From NCBI RefSeq assembly GCF_014199935.1, contig NZ_JACHOP010000008.1:107868-171867 (forward strand): a stretch of 64,000 nucleotides of DNA. The letters run 5' to 3'. The position numbers and the translations under genes were made by a program. Shown in pieces: positions 10,532 through 18,765 of the stretch (position 1 is its first letter; each line of letters begins with the position of its first letter). The DNA comes from Methylorubrum rhodinum. Lineage in GTDB: Bacteria; Pseudomonadota; Alphaproteobacteria; Rhizobiales; Beijerinckiaceae. The notes below the pieces were generated by a model, which worked only from the letters and a program-made list of their open reading frames with translations, ran no database searches and was not told the DNA's origin.

Positions 10532-11314
10532 TCAATCCGCGCCCTCGTCGGGAATGTTCAGGAGGTTGCCGCAGGCCTTGCAATGCACGGCGTCGGGCTC
10601 GTGGCGCAGCAGGCCGCAGGCCTTGCAGGGAAAGCGCACCTTGTAGGGGCGGAACACCACCTGGGCGAGGCGGAAGAACAGGGTCACGCCGCAGATCATC
10701 ACGAAGACCGAAATCAGCCGGCCCGTCGTCCCCGGCAAGGTGATGTCGCCGTAGCCCGTGGTCGTCAGCGACGTGACGGTGAAGTAGAGCGCGTCGACCG
10801 GCGTGACGATCGCCGGGTTGCTGCCTTGCTGGGTCGTGTAGACGATGCCGGTCATCGTGAACACGAACACCGCCAGGTTGGTGGCGGCCAGGATCGCTTC
10901 CTCGTTGCGGCGGAACACGGCGCTGTCCGACCGCAGGCGCTCCAGCAGATGATAGGTGCGCAGCAGGCGCAGCGTGCGCAGGATGCGCAGGAACCCGACG
11001 CCTTCCACGAGGACCGGCGCGAGGAACGAGGCGACGGCCACCATGTCGGTCCACGTGCTCAGGCGCAGGAACTCGCGGCCCGGGCGCCGGCTGATGCTCA
11101 GGCGGGCGGCGAAATCGGCCAGCACGCACAGCCCCAAGGCGACGTCGCAGGCGATGATCCAGGGCACGAGCGGCAGGAACGAGGTCACGACCACGAAGGC
11201 GATCGTGGCGATATCGAACACGAGCAGCGCGTAGCGGAAGCGCTGCGCCCGGTCGGTGTTTCCCTCGTAGAGTTCGTGCAGGGTGGCGGTCAGGTCGCGC
11301 ATCGGTCGCAGCAT
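10532..11314 (-). CDS. Voltage-gated-type potassium channel with C-terminal zinc ribbon
   Basis: A 260-residue ion-channel protein. It has four N-terminal membrane helices of a voltage-sensor-like domain, including an arginine-rich S4 (RILRTLRLLRTYHLLERLR). A pore region follows with selectivity filter TTTGYGDI, then a last helix. The final 35 residues hold two CxxC pairs (CKAC at both ends), a small zinc-ribbon or rubredoxin-like knuckle in the cytoplasm. ATG 11314 is chosen because upstream in-frame codons are Arg/Pro-rich and unlike a membrane protein; ATG 11302 is also possible. Conduction of K+ is expected from the filter; the knuckle may sense metal or redox state. Confidence 0.88.
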   Translation of the reverse strand: MLRPMRDLTATLHELYEGNTDRAQRFRYALLVFDIATIAFVVVTSFLPLVPWIIACDVALGLCVLADFAARLSISRRPGREFLRLSTWTDMVAVASFLAPVLVEGVGFLRILRTLRLLRTYHLLERLRSDSAVFRRNEEAILAATNLAVFVFTMTGIVYTTQQGSNPAIVTPVDALYFTVTSLTTTGYGDITLPGTTGRLISVFVMICGVTLFFRLAQVVFRPYKVRFPCKACGLLRHEPDAVHCKACGNLLNIPDEGAD

Positions 11315-11553
11315 CGGAGCGTCGGGTCTCGCGCGTCGGCAGGGCGGGCGCGACCGGAGCGGATGCGCTGACGGAAGGCTTCGGTCCGGCTCCGTGCGCC
11401 GCCACCGATCCGGCGGCGCGCGCTCGATCTCCGGGCTGGCGTGCCGGAAAAACGACGCCATCGCGGCGGCGGCGGCTCGGTGCAGCGAGAGCGGGCCGCA
11501 TTCGGTCCATCGCCGGGACCGCGCCGCAGCCGGTCGGCCACCGGGGCGGGCTT

Positions 11554-13872
11554 CTACGGCGTCGCCGGCTGCGCCTCGGCGCTCACCGCGGCGCGGGCGC
11601 CGCGGGCGAGATCACGCTCGATGGCGAGCGTGCTCTTGCCGTCGAGGCGGTTGCGGTAGACCTGCAGGTTCTCCATCACCCGCTGCACGTAGTTGCGCGT
11701 CTCGGTGAAGGGGATGCGCTCGACCCAGTCGATGGCATCGACCTCGGGCCGGCGCGGATCGCCGTAGGCGTCGATCCACTTCTTCACGTTGCCGCCGCCC
11801 GCGTTGTAGGAGGCGAAAGCGAGGATGTAGGAGCCCTTCCAGTCCTCCATCAGTTCGCCGAGATGGGCCTGCCCCAGCCGCGCGTTGTAGGCCGGATCGC
11901 TGGTCAGCCGGTCGGTGTCGTAGCTCGTCGAGACGCGCCGCGCCGTGCGCTGGGCGGTGGCCGGCATCATCTGCATAAGGCCCCGCGCCCCGACGCCCGA
12001 CTGGGCGCGGGGATCGAACTGGCTCTCCTGGCGAGCGATGGCGAACACCATCGCCCGCTCCACCTGCGGCACCGCCGTGAAGGTCTCGTAATCCGGGATG
12101 CCGATGGTCGGGTAGGCATGGGTGTCGAGCGCCAGCCCGCGCTGCGTCGCGAGCTTGCCGATCGCCACCAGCGCGCGGGCGTCACGCGCCTCCACCGCGG
12201 TCTCGCCGAGGGCGTTGACCTGCGCCTCGTCGGTCAGCGACTTGGCCGCGTCGATGTAGAGCGGCAGGGCCAGTTCCTTGAGGCTCGCCGCGGCGAGCAG
12301 CTTGAGGCCCCGCACGAATAGGCGGTCGTCGAAGGCGGCCCGCGCCGGGGCCGACAGCACCGCGGCCTGCCGCAGCGGCAGGCTGTTCTGGCCGAGCTTG
12401 GCCCGCGCGAGCTGGCCGTAATAGGCGATCGGCTGGAGCGCGGCGCGCTCGTAGAAGTTTTTGGCGTCGGAAGCCTTCCCCGCGGCCTCCGCGGCGCGGC
12501 CCTGCCAGTAGGCGACGCGGGCGAGCGAGATCGGCGTCTCGGCGATTGCGGCGGCGAGCGCGAAGTGGCGCTCGGCCGCATTCGGATCGTCGAGGTAGCG
12601 CAGCGCGATCCAGCCGGCGTGGAACTCGGCCTCGATCCGCTTCTCGGTGGTGCGGGCGGAATGCCCCGCCGCGACGGCCTGGGCGGTCCTGGCGTCGCCG
12701 GCATCCATCAGCTTGCGGGCGACGATCCGGCGCTCGACCCACCACTCGTCGCCGTCGACCAGGATCTCGGGGTTGGACGGCGCGGCGAGCAGGACTTTTG
12801 CGGCTTCCTCGTTCTTGTCGGCCCGGCGGAAATACTGCGCCCGCGACAGCAGGTAGGAGGCGTCGTTGCGAAGCGACGGCGGCACGGCGTTGAGGGCCGA
12901 GGCGCCCCCCGACTTGTTCTCGACGGCGCGGCGCGCCCGCACGAGGCTGGCATAGGAGCCGCCCGCATAGTCGGCGGCGCGGCCGGCGGCGGAATAATCC
13001 TCCTTCAGGAGGGCGCGCTCCATCCGGGCGCGATGGTCGATCACGGTCAGCACGCCGGGGAAGGCGTCGGTCACCTTAGTCTCGAGGCTCTTGCCGAAGC
13101 TGTCCTCGCGCCAGAGGTCGCGGATCAGGGTCGCGGCGTCGGAATCGAGCCCCTCGGCGCGGAACGCCAGGGCGAGGGCGAACTTGCCCGGCGCGCTCGC
13201 CGGCTTCGAGGTCGCGAAGTAGGCCCGCACGATGGCGGGGCTTTTCTTCTCGGAGAGCAGCATCTCCTCGGCGCGCCGCCGCAGCAGCGGGCCGGCGGGC
13301 CAGTCGGGATTGGCGCGGGTGAAGGCCACGACCCGCTCGAAGCCGATGCCGGCGCCCGCGCGGATCGCCACCCATTCGAGCAGGGCGCGTGTCGCCGGAT
13401 CGGTGAAGCCCGCGGCGAGCCGGTCGCCGTCCGAGACCTTGCCCTTGCGGTAGAGGTCGATCGCCTGCCGAAGCTGGTCGAGATCGGTGCTGCCGGAGAG
13501 CACTGGCCGGTTCGGATCGGGCACCTCCGGCGCGGGCGCCGCGGGCGAGACCGAGGCGTCGGGCAGCGGAAAGGCGACCGGCGCATCCGAATCGGTCGAG
13601 GCGTAGCCGGAGACCGCCGCGGGCAGCACCTTGTCGGCGGTCTCGCCGGTCCCCGTCGGATCGAGGCGGAGCGCATCGGCCGCGACCGGATCGGCGGCGG
13701 GCTTGGCCGCCTCCTTCACCTGCGCGGCGGGCGCCGTGGCATCGCTCGCGGGCAGAGCCGGGGCGGAGGCCGGATTCGGGTTGCGGATGTCGGCCTGCTG
13801 GGCGGCCAGCACGGCGCTGCCGGTCAACGCGAGACCGAGGAGGAGGGGCAGGGAGCGGGCGGGGAACGCCAT
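11554..13872 (-). CDS. Soluble lytic murein transglycosylase (Slt-type)
   Basis: A periplasmic enzyme of 772 residues that cleaves the MurNAc-GlcNAc bond of peptidoglycan with anhydro product formation. It has a signal peptide (about residues 1-25), a Pro/Ala-rich linker (25-110) and a long alpha-superhelical region (110-590). A C-terminal SLT domain carries the catalytic Glu in FAIARQESQFDPRA, then GLMQMMPAT and YNAGGGNVKKW. ATG 13872 begins the signal peptide; an in-frame codon ten residues upstream is less likely. The Pro/Ala-rich segment after the signal peptide is longer than in E. coli Slt70. Confidence 0.93.
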   Translation of the reverse strand: MAFPARSLPLLLGLALTGSAVLAAQQADIRNPNPASAPALPASDATAPAAQVKEAAKPAADPVAADALRLDPTGTGETADKVLPAAVSGYASTDSDAPVAFPLPDASVSPAAPAPEVPDPNRPVLSGSTDLDQLRQAIDLYRKGKVSDGDRLAAGFTDPATRALLEWVAIRAGAGIGFERVVAFTRANPDWPAGPLLRRRAEEMLLSEKKSPAIVRAYFATSKPASAPGKFALALAFRAEGLDSDAATLIRDLWREDSFGKSLETKVTDAFPGVLTVIDHRARMERALLKEDYSAAGRAADYAGGSYASLVRARRAVENKSGGASALNAVPPSLRNDASYLLSRAQYFRRADKNEEAAKVLLAAPSNPEILVDGDEWWVERRIVARKLMDAGDARTAQAVAAGHSARTTEKRIEAEFHAGWIALRYLDDPNAAERHFALAAAIAETPISLARVAYWQGRAAEAAGKASDAKNFYERAALQPIAYYGQLARAKLGQNSLPLRQAAVLSAPARAAFDDRLFVRGLKLLAAASLKELALPLYIDAAKSLTDEAQVNALGETAVEARDARALVAIGKLATQRGLALDTHAYPTIGIPDYETFTAVPQVERAMVFAIARQESQFDPRAQSGVGARGLMQMMPATAQRTARRVSTSYDTDRLTSDPAYNARLGQAHLGELMEDWKGSYILAFASYNAGGGNVKKWIDAYGDPRRPEVDAIDWVERIPFTETRNYVQRVMENLQVYRNRLDGKSTLAIERDLARGARAAVSAEAQPATP

Positions 13873-14182
13873 GTGTGAAGACACCCCGACTCGTGAGGCC
13901 AAAGGGAAAGAGGGCCAAGCCTCAAGCTGGGCCCACGGTCGTTAAGAAGGGATAAACCACGCCGGGAATCGGACACCGATCCTGACGGATCGGCGCCCAT
14001 CCCCGGCTTGTCCTGTCGGCGCGTCGGCTTGCGCCGAACCGGCCCCCGTTTCGGCTGCCGGGCGCGCAAGCGAAGCGTTTGCGCGAGGGCGAGGGAGCGC
14101 CTATGTCTGCGCGTCCCGTCGGCGGGCGGCCCTTGAGCCTTGCCCGCGCGAGGACACGAGACCTACGGCCGGGAACGCCAGG
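13873..14182. other. Divergent promoter region between slt and dapA
   Basis: A 310-bp gap. It contains a perfect 7-bp inverted repeat with a 4-nt loop (13976-13982 with 13987-13993) roughly midway. It should hold the promoters of both genes; no clear sigma-70 boxes were identified. Confidence 0.4.
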
Positions 14183-15073
14183 ATGACCGAGACCCACGCC
14201 CGCCTCCGCGGTTCGATGACCGCGCTCGCGACCCCGTTTCGCGACGGCGCGTTCGACGAGGCGGCCTTCCGAAAGTTCGTGAACTGGCAGATCGAGCAGG
14301 GCACCCACGCGCTCGTGCCCACCGGCACCACCGGCGAGAGCCCGACGCTGAGCCACGCCGAGCACGACCGCGTGGTCGAGACCTGCATCCGCGAGGCCAA
14401 TGGCCGGGTGCCGGTGATCGCGGGCGCCGGCTCGAACTCGACCGCGGAAGCCGTGGAACGAGCCCGTCATGCGGAAAGCGTCGGCGCGGACGCGGTGCTC
14501 ACGGTCACGCCCTATTACAACAAGCCGACGCAGGAGGGGCTCTTCGCCCACTTCAAGGCCGTCAACGACGCCGTCGGCATCCCGATCATCATCTACAACA
14601 TCCCCGGCCGCTCCGTGGTCGACATGAGCGTCGACACGATGAAGCGGCTGTTCGAACTGAAGAACATCGCCGGCGTGAAGGACGCCACGGCCAAGATCGA
14701 CCGCGTCAGCCTCCAGCGGCAGGCTTTGGGCGAAGACTTCATCCAGCTTTCTGGCGAAGATGCGACGGCGCTCGGCTTCAACGCCCATGGCGGCCACGGT
14801 TGCATCTCGGTGGTGTCGAACGTGGCGCCCCGGCTCTGTGCCGACCTGCAGGAGGCGAGCCTCAAGGGCGACTACGCCAAGGCGCTGGCGATCCAGGACC
14901 GGCTGATGCCCCTGCACGTCACCATGTTCTACGAGTCGAACCCGGTGCCGGCGAAGTACGCCCTGTCGCGCCTCGGCCTGATGTCGCCGGAGGTGCGCCT
15001 GCCGCTGGTGCCGGCCACCGAAGGGTGCCGTCAGGCGGTCGATGCCGCGTTGGCCCATGCCGGGCTGATCTGA
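14183..15073 (+). CDS. dapA: 4-hydroxy-tetrahydrodipicolinate synthase
   Basis: Condenses pyruvate with aspartate semialdehyde, the first committed step to diaminopimelate and lysine. At 296 residues it is of normal length. The TIM-barrel signature is intact: GTTGESPTL near residue 48, the catalytic tyrosine in IIIYNIPGR (Tyr138) and the Schiff-base lysine in NIAGVKDAT (Lys166). It sits 68 bp before smpB on the same strand, an arrangement common in alphaproteobacteria. Another lysine gene, dapF, lies 9 kb away and is not part of this operon. Confidence 0.97.
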   Translation: MTETHARLRGSMTALATPFRDGAFDEAAFRKFVNWQIEQGTHALVPTGTTGESPTLSHAEHDRVVETCIREANGRVPVIAGAGSNSTAEAVERARHAESVGADAVLTVTPYYNKPTQEGLFAHFKAVNDAVGIPIIIYNIPGRSVVDMSVDTMKRLFELKNIAGVKDATAKIDRVSLQRQALGEDFIQLSGEDATALGFNAHGGHGCISVVSNVAPRLCADLQEASLKGDYAKALAIQDRLMPLHVTMFYESNPVPAKYALSRLGLMSPEVRLPLVPATEGCRQAVDAALAHAGLI

Positions 15074-15141
15074 AGCCTCGCCTCCGGGCGCGGTTCTCCC
15101 CATATCGGAGGACCGCCGCCTTCAGGCTTCGAACGAAAAAA

Positions 15142-15615
15142 ATGGCACCCAAACCCGAACCCGGCCGGCGCGTCGTCGCCGACAACCGCTCCGCGCGCTA
15201 CCACTACGCCATCGAGGACGTGATCGAGGCCGGCATCGCCTTGACCGGAACCGAGGTGAAGTCCCTGCGCGGCGGCAAGGCGACGATCGGCGAATCCTAT
15301 GCCGGGCCCTCGGGCAACGACCTGATGCTGTTCAACGCCTACATCCCGGAATATCTGGAGGCGAACCGCTTCAACCACGACACCAAGCGGCCCCGCCGCC
15401 TGCTGCTCCACCGCCGCCAGATCAACAAGCTGATCGGCGCCACCCAGCGCCAGGGCTACACGGTGATTCCGCTGAAGATCTACTTCAACGACAAGGGCCG
15501 GGCGAAGGTCGAGCTGGGGCTCGGCAAGGGCAAGCAGCTCCACGACAAGCGCGAGACCGTGAAGGAGCGCGACTGGCAACGCGACAAGGCGCGGCTGATG
15601 CGCGACAAGGGTTGA
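15142..15615 (+). CDS. smpB: SsrA-binding protein SmpB
   Basis: RNA-binding partner of tmRNA in trans-translation, which frees stalled ribosomes. The 157-residue product has the OB-fold core ([15 protein letters not shown], then [14 protein letters not shown] with KRPRRLLLH) and the basic C-terminal tail ([18 protein letters not shown]) that enters the mRNA channel. ATG 15142 follows an A-rich stretch. No tmRNA gene is visible in the window. Confidence 0.97.
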   Translation: MAPKPEPGRRVVADNRSARYHYAIEDVIEAGIALTGTEVKSLRGGKATIGESYAGPSGNDLMLFNAYIPEYLEANRFNHDTKRPRRLLLHRRQINKLIGATQRQGYTVIPLKIYFNDKGRAKVELGLGKGKQLHDKRETVKERDWQRDKARLMRDKG

Positions 15616-15653
15616 GCGCAGGGCAAGGGTCGAGTGCTGGGAAGGGGAACGCC

Positions 15654-16223
15654 GTGGCCGGACCGGATTTTTCGAGCCTTCCCGACGATCTGCCGGTGCC
15701 TCAGGACGACGGCGCCGCCGACCACCTAACCGGTTTGAGGCTCCCGGACGTGGCCCTTCGGGCGACCGACGGGAGCCTCGTCTCGCTGGCGCGCCTGCCC
15801 GGCCGCACGGTGGTCTTCGCCTATCCGCGCACCGGCGTGCCGGGCCAGCCGAACCTCGTGGCGGATTGGGACGCGATCCCCGGTGCGCGCGGCTGCACGC
15901 CGCAGGCCTGCACCTTCCGCGACGCCCATGCCGAGCTGCTCCGCCGCGGGGTCGAGCGCGTGTTCGGGCTCTCGACGCAGGACGGCGCCCACCAGCGCGA
16001 GGCGGCGACGCGCCTGCACCTGCCCTACGCGATCCTCTCGGACCGCTCCCGGGCGCTCGCGCTGGCGCTGCGCCTTCCAACCTTCGAGGCCGGCGGCGAG
16101 ACGTTATTGAAGCGGCTCACGCTGGTGATCGACGACGGCGTCGTCGCAAAGGCGTTCTACCCGGTCTTCCCGCCGGACCGCAGCGCCGAGGCGGTGATCG
16201 CCTGGCTCGACGCCGCGGTCTGA
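15654..16223 (+). CDS. Peroxiredoxin (AhpC/TSA, redoxin-like)
   Basis: A thioredoxin-fold peroxidase of 189 residues that would reduce hydroperoxides in the cytoplasm. The fold shows in LPDVALRATDGSLVSL and VVFAYPRTGVPG. The likely peroxidatic cysteine is in GARGCTPQACTFRD, with a second cysteine four residues later, as in a BCP-like two-cysteine pair. GTG 15654 is preferred because GAAGGGGA precedes it; the TTG at 15612 would overlap smpB. It ends 4 bp from the convergent NYN-domain gene, with no room for a separate terminator. Confidence 0.82.
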   Translation: MAGPDFSSLPDDLPVPQDDGAADHLTGLRLPDVALRATDGSLVSLARLPGRTVVFAYPRTGVPGQPNLVADWDAIPGARGCTPQACTFRDAHAELLRRGVERVFGLSTQDGAHQREAATRLHLPYAILSDRSRALALALRLPTFEAGGETLLKRLTLVIDDGVVAKAFYPVFPPDRSAEAVIAWLDAAV

Positions 16224-16227
16224 CCGA

Positions 16228-16899
16228 TCAAACCTCCGAATCGTCGGACGGCGGGGCCGGCGGGCGGATGCCGTAGCGGCTTTCCAGGCCGGGATTGGCG
16301 CGGGGGCCGCGGTCGGCGAACTCGCGGCGGGGGCCGTCGCCGGGGGCGCGGATCGTGCGCTCGCTCGGATCGCGGCCGATGCGGCCGGCCAGATGGGCGA
16401 GGTCGACGAACTCGTCGGCCTGACGGCGCAGGTCGTCGGCGATCATCGGCGGCTGGGTCTGGATGGTCGAGACCACCGAAACGCGCACGCCCTTGCGCTG
16501 CACCGCCTCGACGAGGGAGCGGAAGTCGCCGTCGCCGGAGAACAGCACCATGTGGTCGAGATGGGCCGAAAGTTCGAGCGCGTCGATCGCCAGCTCGATG
16601 TCCATGTTGCCCTTGATCTTGCGGCGGCCGGAGGAATCCGTGAACTCCTTGACCGGCTTGGTGACGACCCGATAGCCGTTGTAATCGAGCCAGTCGATCA
16701 GCGGCCGGATCGAGGAATATTCCTGATCCTCGATCATCGCGGTGTAGTAGAACGCCCGGATCAGGTTGTCGCGGCTCTGGAAGTCCTTCAACAATCGCTT
16801 GTAGTCGATGTCGAAGCCGAGCGCCTTGGTGGTGGCGTAAAGGTTGGCGCCGTCGATGAAAATCGCGGTACGCTGACGTTCACTCATCGGATTGTCCAT
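16228..16899 (-). CDS. NYN-domain (LabA/DUF88-like) putative RNase
   Basis: A 223-residue protein with a PIN-like NYN nuclease domain. Acidic residues expected at the metal site occur in AIFIDGANLYATT, GNMDIELAIDAL and VLFSGDGDFRSLVEA. The last 50 residues are a Pro/Arg/Gly-rich tail, probably disordered. NYN proteins of this type are predicted ribonucleases; no substrate can be named. ATG 16899 (MDNPMSERQ) is chosen; ATG 16887 is an alternative. Confidence 0.85.
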   Translation of the reverse strand: MDNPMSERQRTAIFIDGANLYATTKALGFDIDYKRLLKDFQSRDNLIRAFYYTAMIEDQEYSSIRPLIDWLDYNGYRVVTKPVKEFTDSSGRRKIKGNMDIELAIDALELSAHLDHMVLFSGDGDFRSLVEAVQRKGVRVSVVSTIQTQPPMIADDLRRQADEFVDLAHLAGRIGRDPSERTIRAPGDGPRREFADRGPRANPGLESRYGIRPPAPPSDDSEV

Positions 16900-17299
16900 G
16901 CGTTCGAGCTGAAAGAAAAATGACGACCGCAATCGCGGCAAAGAATGTCCGTGATGAAATCGTATGGCACAGAAGACGTCCGCGCCCCCCGCGGGACCGC
17001 CGCCCCCGCAAAGCTGTTCGCGATCCTGCGACCGCGCGCGGCAGCGCCGATCCATCCGGCCCTGGGTCCATCGACTCCAAGACCGGACGATCCGCGACGG
17101 GATTGACGCAACTCGTCTGGCCGAGCTCGCACAAGGTGTCAAGAAAAACAAAAGGTAAGAAATTTACGCTCGCGATGTGTCTGCGAATTGGGTCGGACAA
17201 AGTCCGACTCACGGTTGCGGTTTTGTATTTTGTCGCACCATGGATGATCGCCAACGGGATTAACGTTGACTTCAGGTTGCCGCGCGCGATCCCGGCCGA
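16900..17299. other. Intergenic region with an inverted repeat, NYN gene promoter side
   Basis: A 400-bp stretch, less GC-rich than its neighbours, between the pyrE stop and the NYN gene start (both leftward). It contains a perfect 7-bp inverted repeat with a 3-nt AAA spacer at 17192-17208 and an A-rich tract near 17140-17165. It should hold the NYN gene promoter. No gene with coding character is visible. Confidence 0.4.
17192..17208. promoter_or_regulatory. Perfect inverted repeat, possible operator
   Basis: GTCGGAC-AAA-GTCCGAC, arms of 7 bp. It lies about 290 bp upstream of the NYN gene start and 90 bp past the pyrE stop. It could be an operator or a weak hairpin; no protein can be assigned. 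Confidence 0.35.
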
Positions 17300-17890
17300 T
17301 CAGGGCTTCATTGCCGCACGACTGCCCGGCTTGGTTGCCGGGATGGCGGCGAGCTCGGGCGGCAGGGCGTCGGCCGGATAGGTTGGGATGTCGAGGGCGG
17401 CGAGCGAGACCAGCGGCAGGCCGATCTCGCCGCGTCCGCCCGAGCGGTCGATCAGGCAAGCCGCACCCACGACCTCGCCGGCCTCGTCCTGGAGCGAGGC
17501 GAGACATTCGCGGGCGGAGAGGCCGGTTGTCACGATGTCCTCGACGATCACCGCACGGGTACCGACCGGGATGGAAAAGCCGCGCCGCAGGGTGAAAGGC
17601 CCGCCGGGATCGCGCTCGACGAAGATCGCCTTGGCGCCGAGGTGCCGGGCGGTCTCGTAGCCCGGCACGATGCCGCCGATGGCCGGCGAGACCACGATGT
17701 CGACCCGCCCGAACCGCGCCGTGATCGCCTCCGCCAGCGCCCGGCACAGCCGCTCGGTCCGCACCGGATCGGAGAAGATCGTCATCTTCTGCAGGAAGGT
17801 CGGCGAGCGCAGACCCGAACTGAGGATGAAATGGCCCTGGAGCAGCGCGCCCGCCGAGCGGAATTCTTCGAGGACGTCGTCCGCTTTCAT
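17300..17890 (-). CDS. pyrE: Orotate phosphoribosyltransferase
   Basis: Joins orotate and PRPP to form orotidine monophosphate in pyrimidine synthesis. The 196-residue protein has the type I phosphoribosyltransferase fold, with the PRPP-binding loop [13 protein letters not shown] (about residues 114-126), the [11 protein letters not shown] loop and the flexible catalytic loop near [16 protein letters not shown]. Length is normal for the short bacterial form. It appears to be transcribed alone. Confidence 0.96.
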   Translation of the reverse strand: MKADDVLEEFRSAGALLQGHFILSSGLRSPTFLQKMTIFSDPVRTERLCRALAEAITARFGRVDIVVSPAIGGIVPGYETARHLGAKAIFVERDPGGPFTLRRGFSIPVGTRAVIVEDIVTTGLSARECLASLQDEAGEVVGAACLIDRSGGRGEIGLPLVSLAALDIPTYPADALPPELAAIPATKPGSRAAMKP

Positions 17891-18003
17891 CGTCGCCTAC
17901 CTGCAAACCCTCGTTCGGGCGCTTGTCGCAGTGGGACGGGTGGGGCGCAAGCGTGCAGCGTTGCGGCCCCGTTCGGGAGACGGCGATCCCTCGAAGGCGC
18001 GAG

Positions 18004-18031
18004 CCGGGCCCCGGCGGATGCCGGAGCCCGG
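18004..18031 (-). terminator. Strong hairpin after the fasciclin gene
   Basis: A 12-bp imperfect GC-rich stem with a 4-nt loop starts 7 bp after the fasciclin stop codon (minus strand). It lacks a T tract, so it may act as a stability element or Rho-assisted terminator. Confidence 0.55.
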
Positions 18032-18038
18032 ATGCCGA

Positions 18039-18587
18039 TCAGGGCATGAGCACGCCGTTGACGACGTGGATCACGCCGTTCGACTGCATCACGTTGGCCA
18101 CGGTGACGGTGGCGGTGTTGCCCTTGGTGTCGGTGACGTAGATCTTCCTGCCCTTGGCCTCGACCGAGAGCGCGCCGCCATTGACGGTCTTGAGGGTGGC
18201 CTGACCGCCGCCTTCCTTGACCATCGCCATCAGATCCCTGGCCGTGAGGGCGCCCGGAACCACGTGGTAGGTCAGGATGCCGGTGAGCTGCGCCTTGTTC
18301 TGCGGCTGGACCAGCGTCTCGACCGTGCCCGGCGGGAGCTTGGCGAACGCGGCGTTGGTCGGCGCGAACACGGTGAAGGGGCCGGGCCCCGACAGGGTCT
18401 CGACGAGCCCCGCGGCCTTCACGGCGGCGACCAGCGTGGTGTGGTCCTTCGAGTTGACCGCGTTCTCCACGATCGTCTTGGAGGCGTACATCGGCGCGCC
18501 GCCGACCATCGGATTCTTGGCGAGCGCCGGGGCTGCGGCGCCGACCAGAGCGAGGCCGAGCGCGAGGCGGAGAAAGGTCTTGGACAT
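18039..18587 (-). CDS. Secreted fasciclin (FAS1) domain protein
   Basis: A 182-residue exported protein with signal peptide MSKTFLRLALGLALVGAAAP and a single FAS1 domain. The two FAS1 conserved blocks are present: H1 as GPFTVFAPTNAAFAKLP and H2 as VIHVVNGVLMP at the C terminus, with the YHVVPG core between. FAS1 proteins mediate adhesion or surface interactions. A protein this size with one domain is typical of free-living alphaproteobacteria. It is monocistronic, with a hairpin behind it. Confidence 0.92.
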   Translation of the reverse strand: MSKTFLRLALGLALVGAAAPALAKNPMVGGAPMYASKTIVENAVNSKDHTTLVAAVKAAGLVETLSGPGPFTVFAPTNAAFAKLPPGTVETLVQPQNKAQLTGILTYHVVPGALTARDLMAMVKEGGGQATLKTVNGGALSVEAKGRKIYVTDTKGNTATVTVANVMQSNGVIHVVNGVLMP

Positions 18588-18765
18588 GGTGTCTCCCTGA
18601 AGCTTCGCCCCTTCGAAAGGGCGTCGCGAACCTCTACGGAGATGAGGGGCCGGAAAGTTTCAACGCAGCGCTGCGGCTTTGCGCGGTTCGTCGAACGGCC
18701 CCGCGGCGCGACGGGGTCGGACGGTCCGACGACGGAGGCCCCCGGCGCGCCCCGATCCGAAAAAC

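Noticed and set aside
17114..17142. TTGACA on the minus strand upstream of the NYN gene as a -35 box
   Set aside because: No acceptable -10 element occurs at 16-18 bp spacing.
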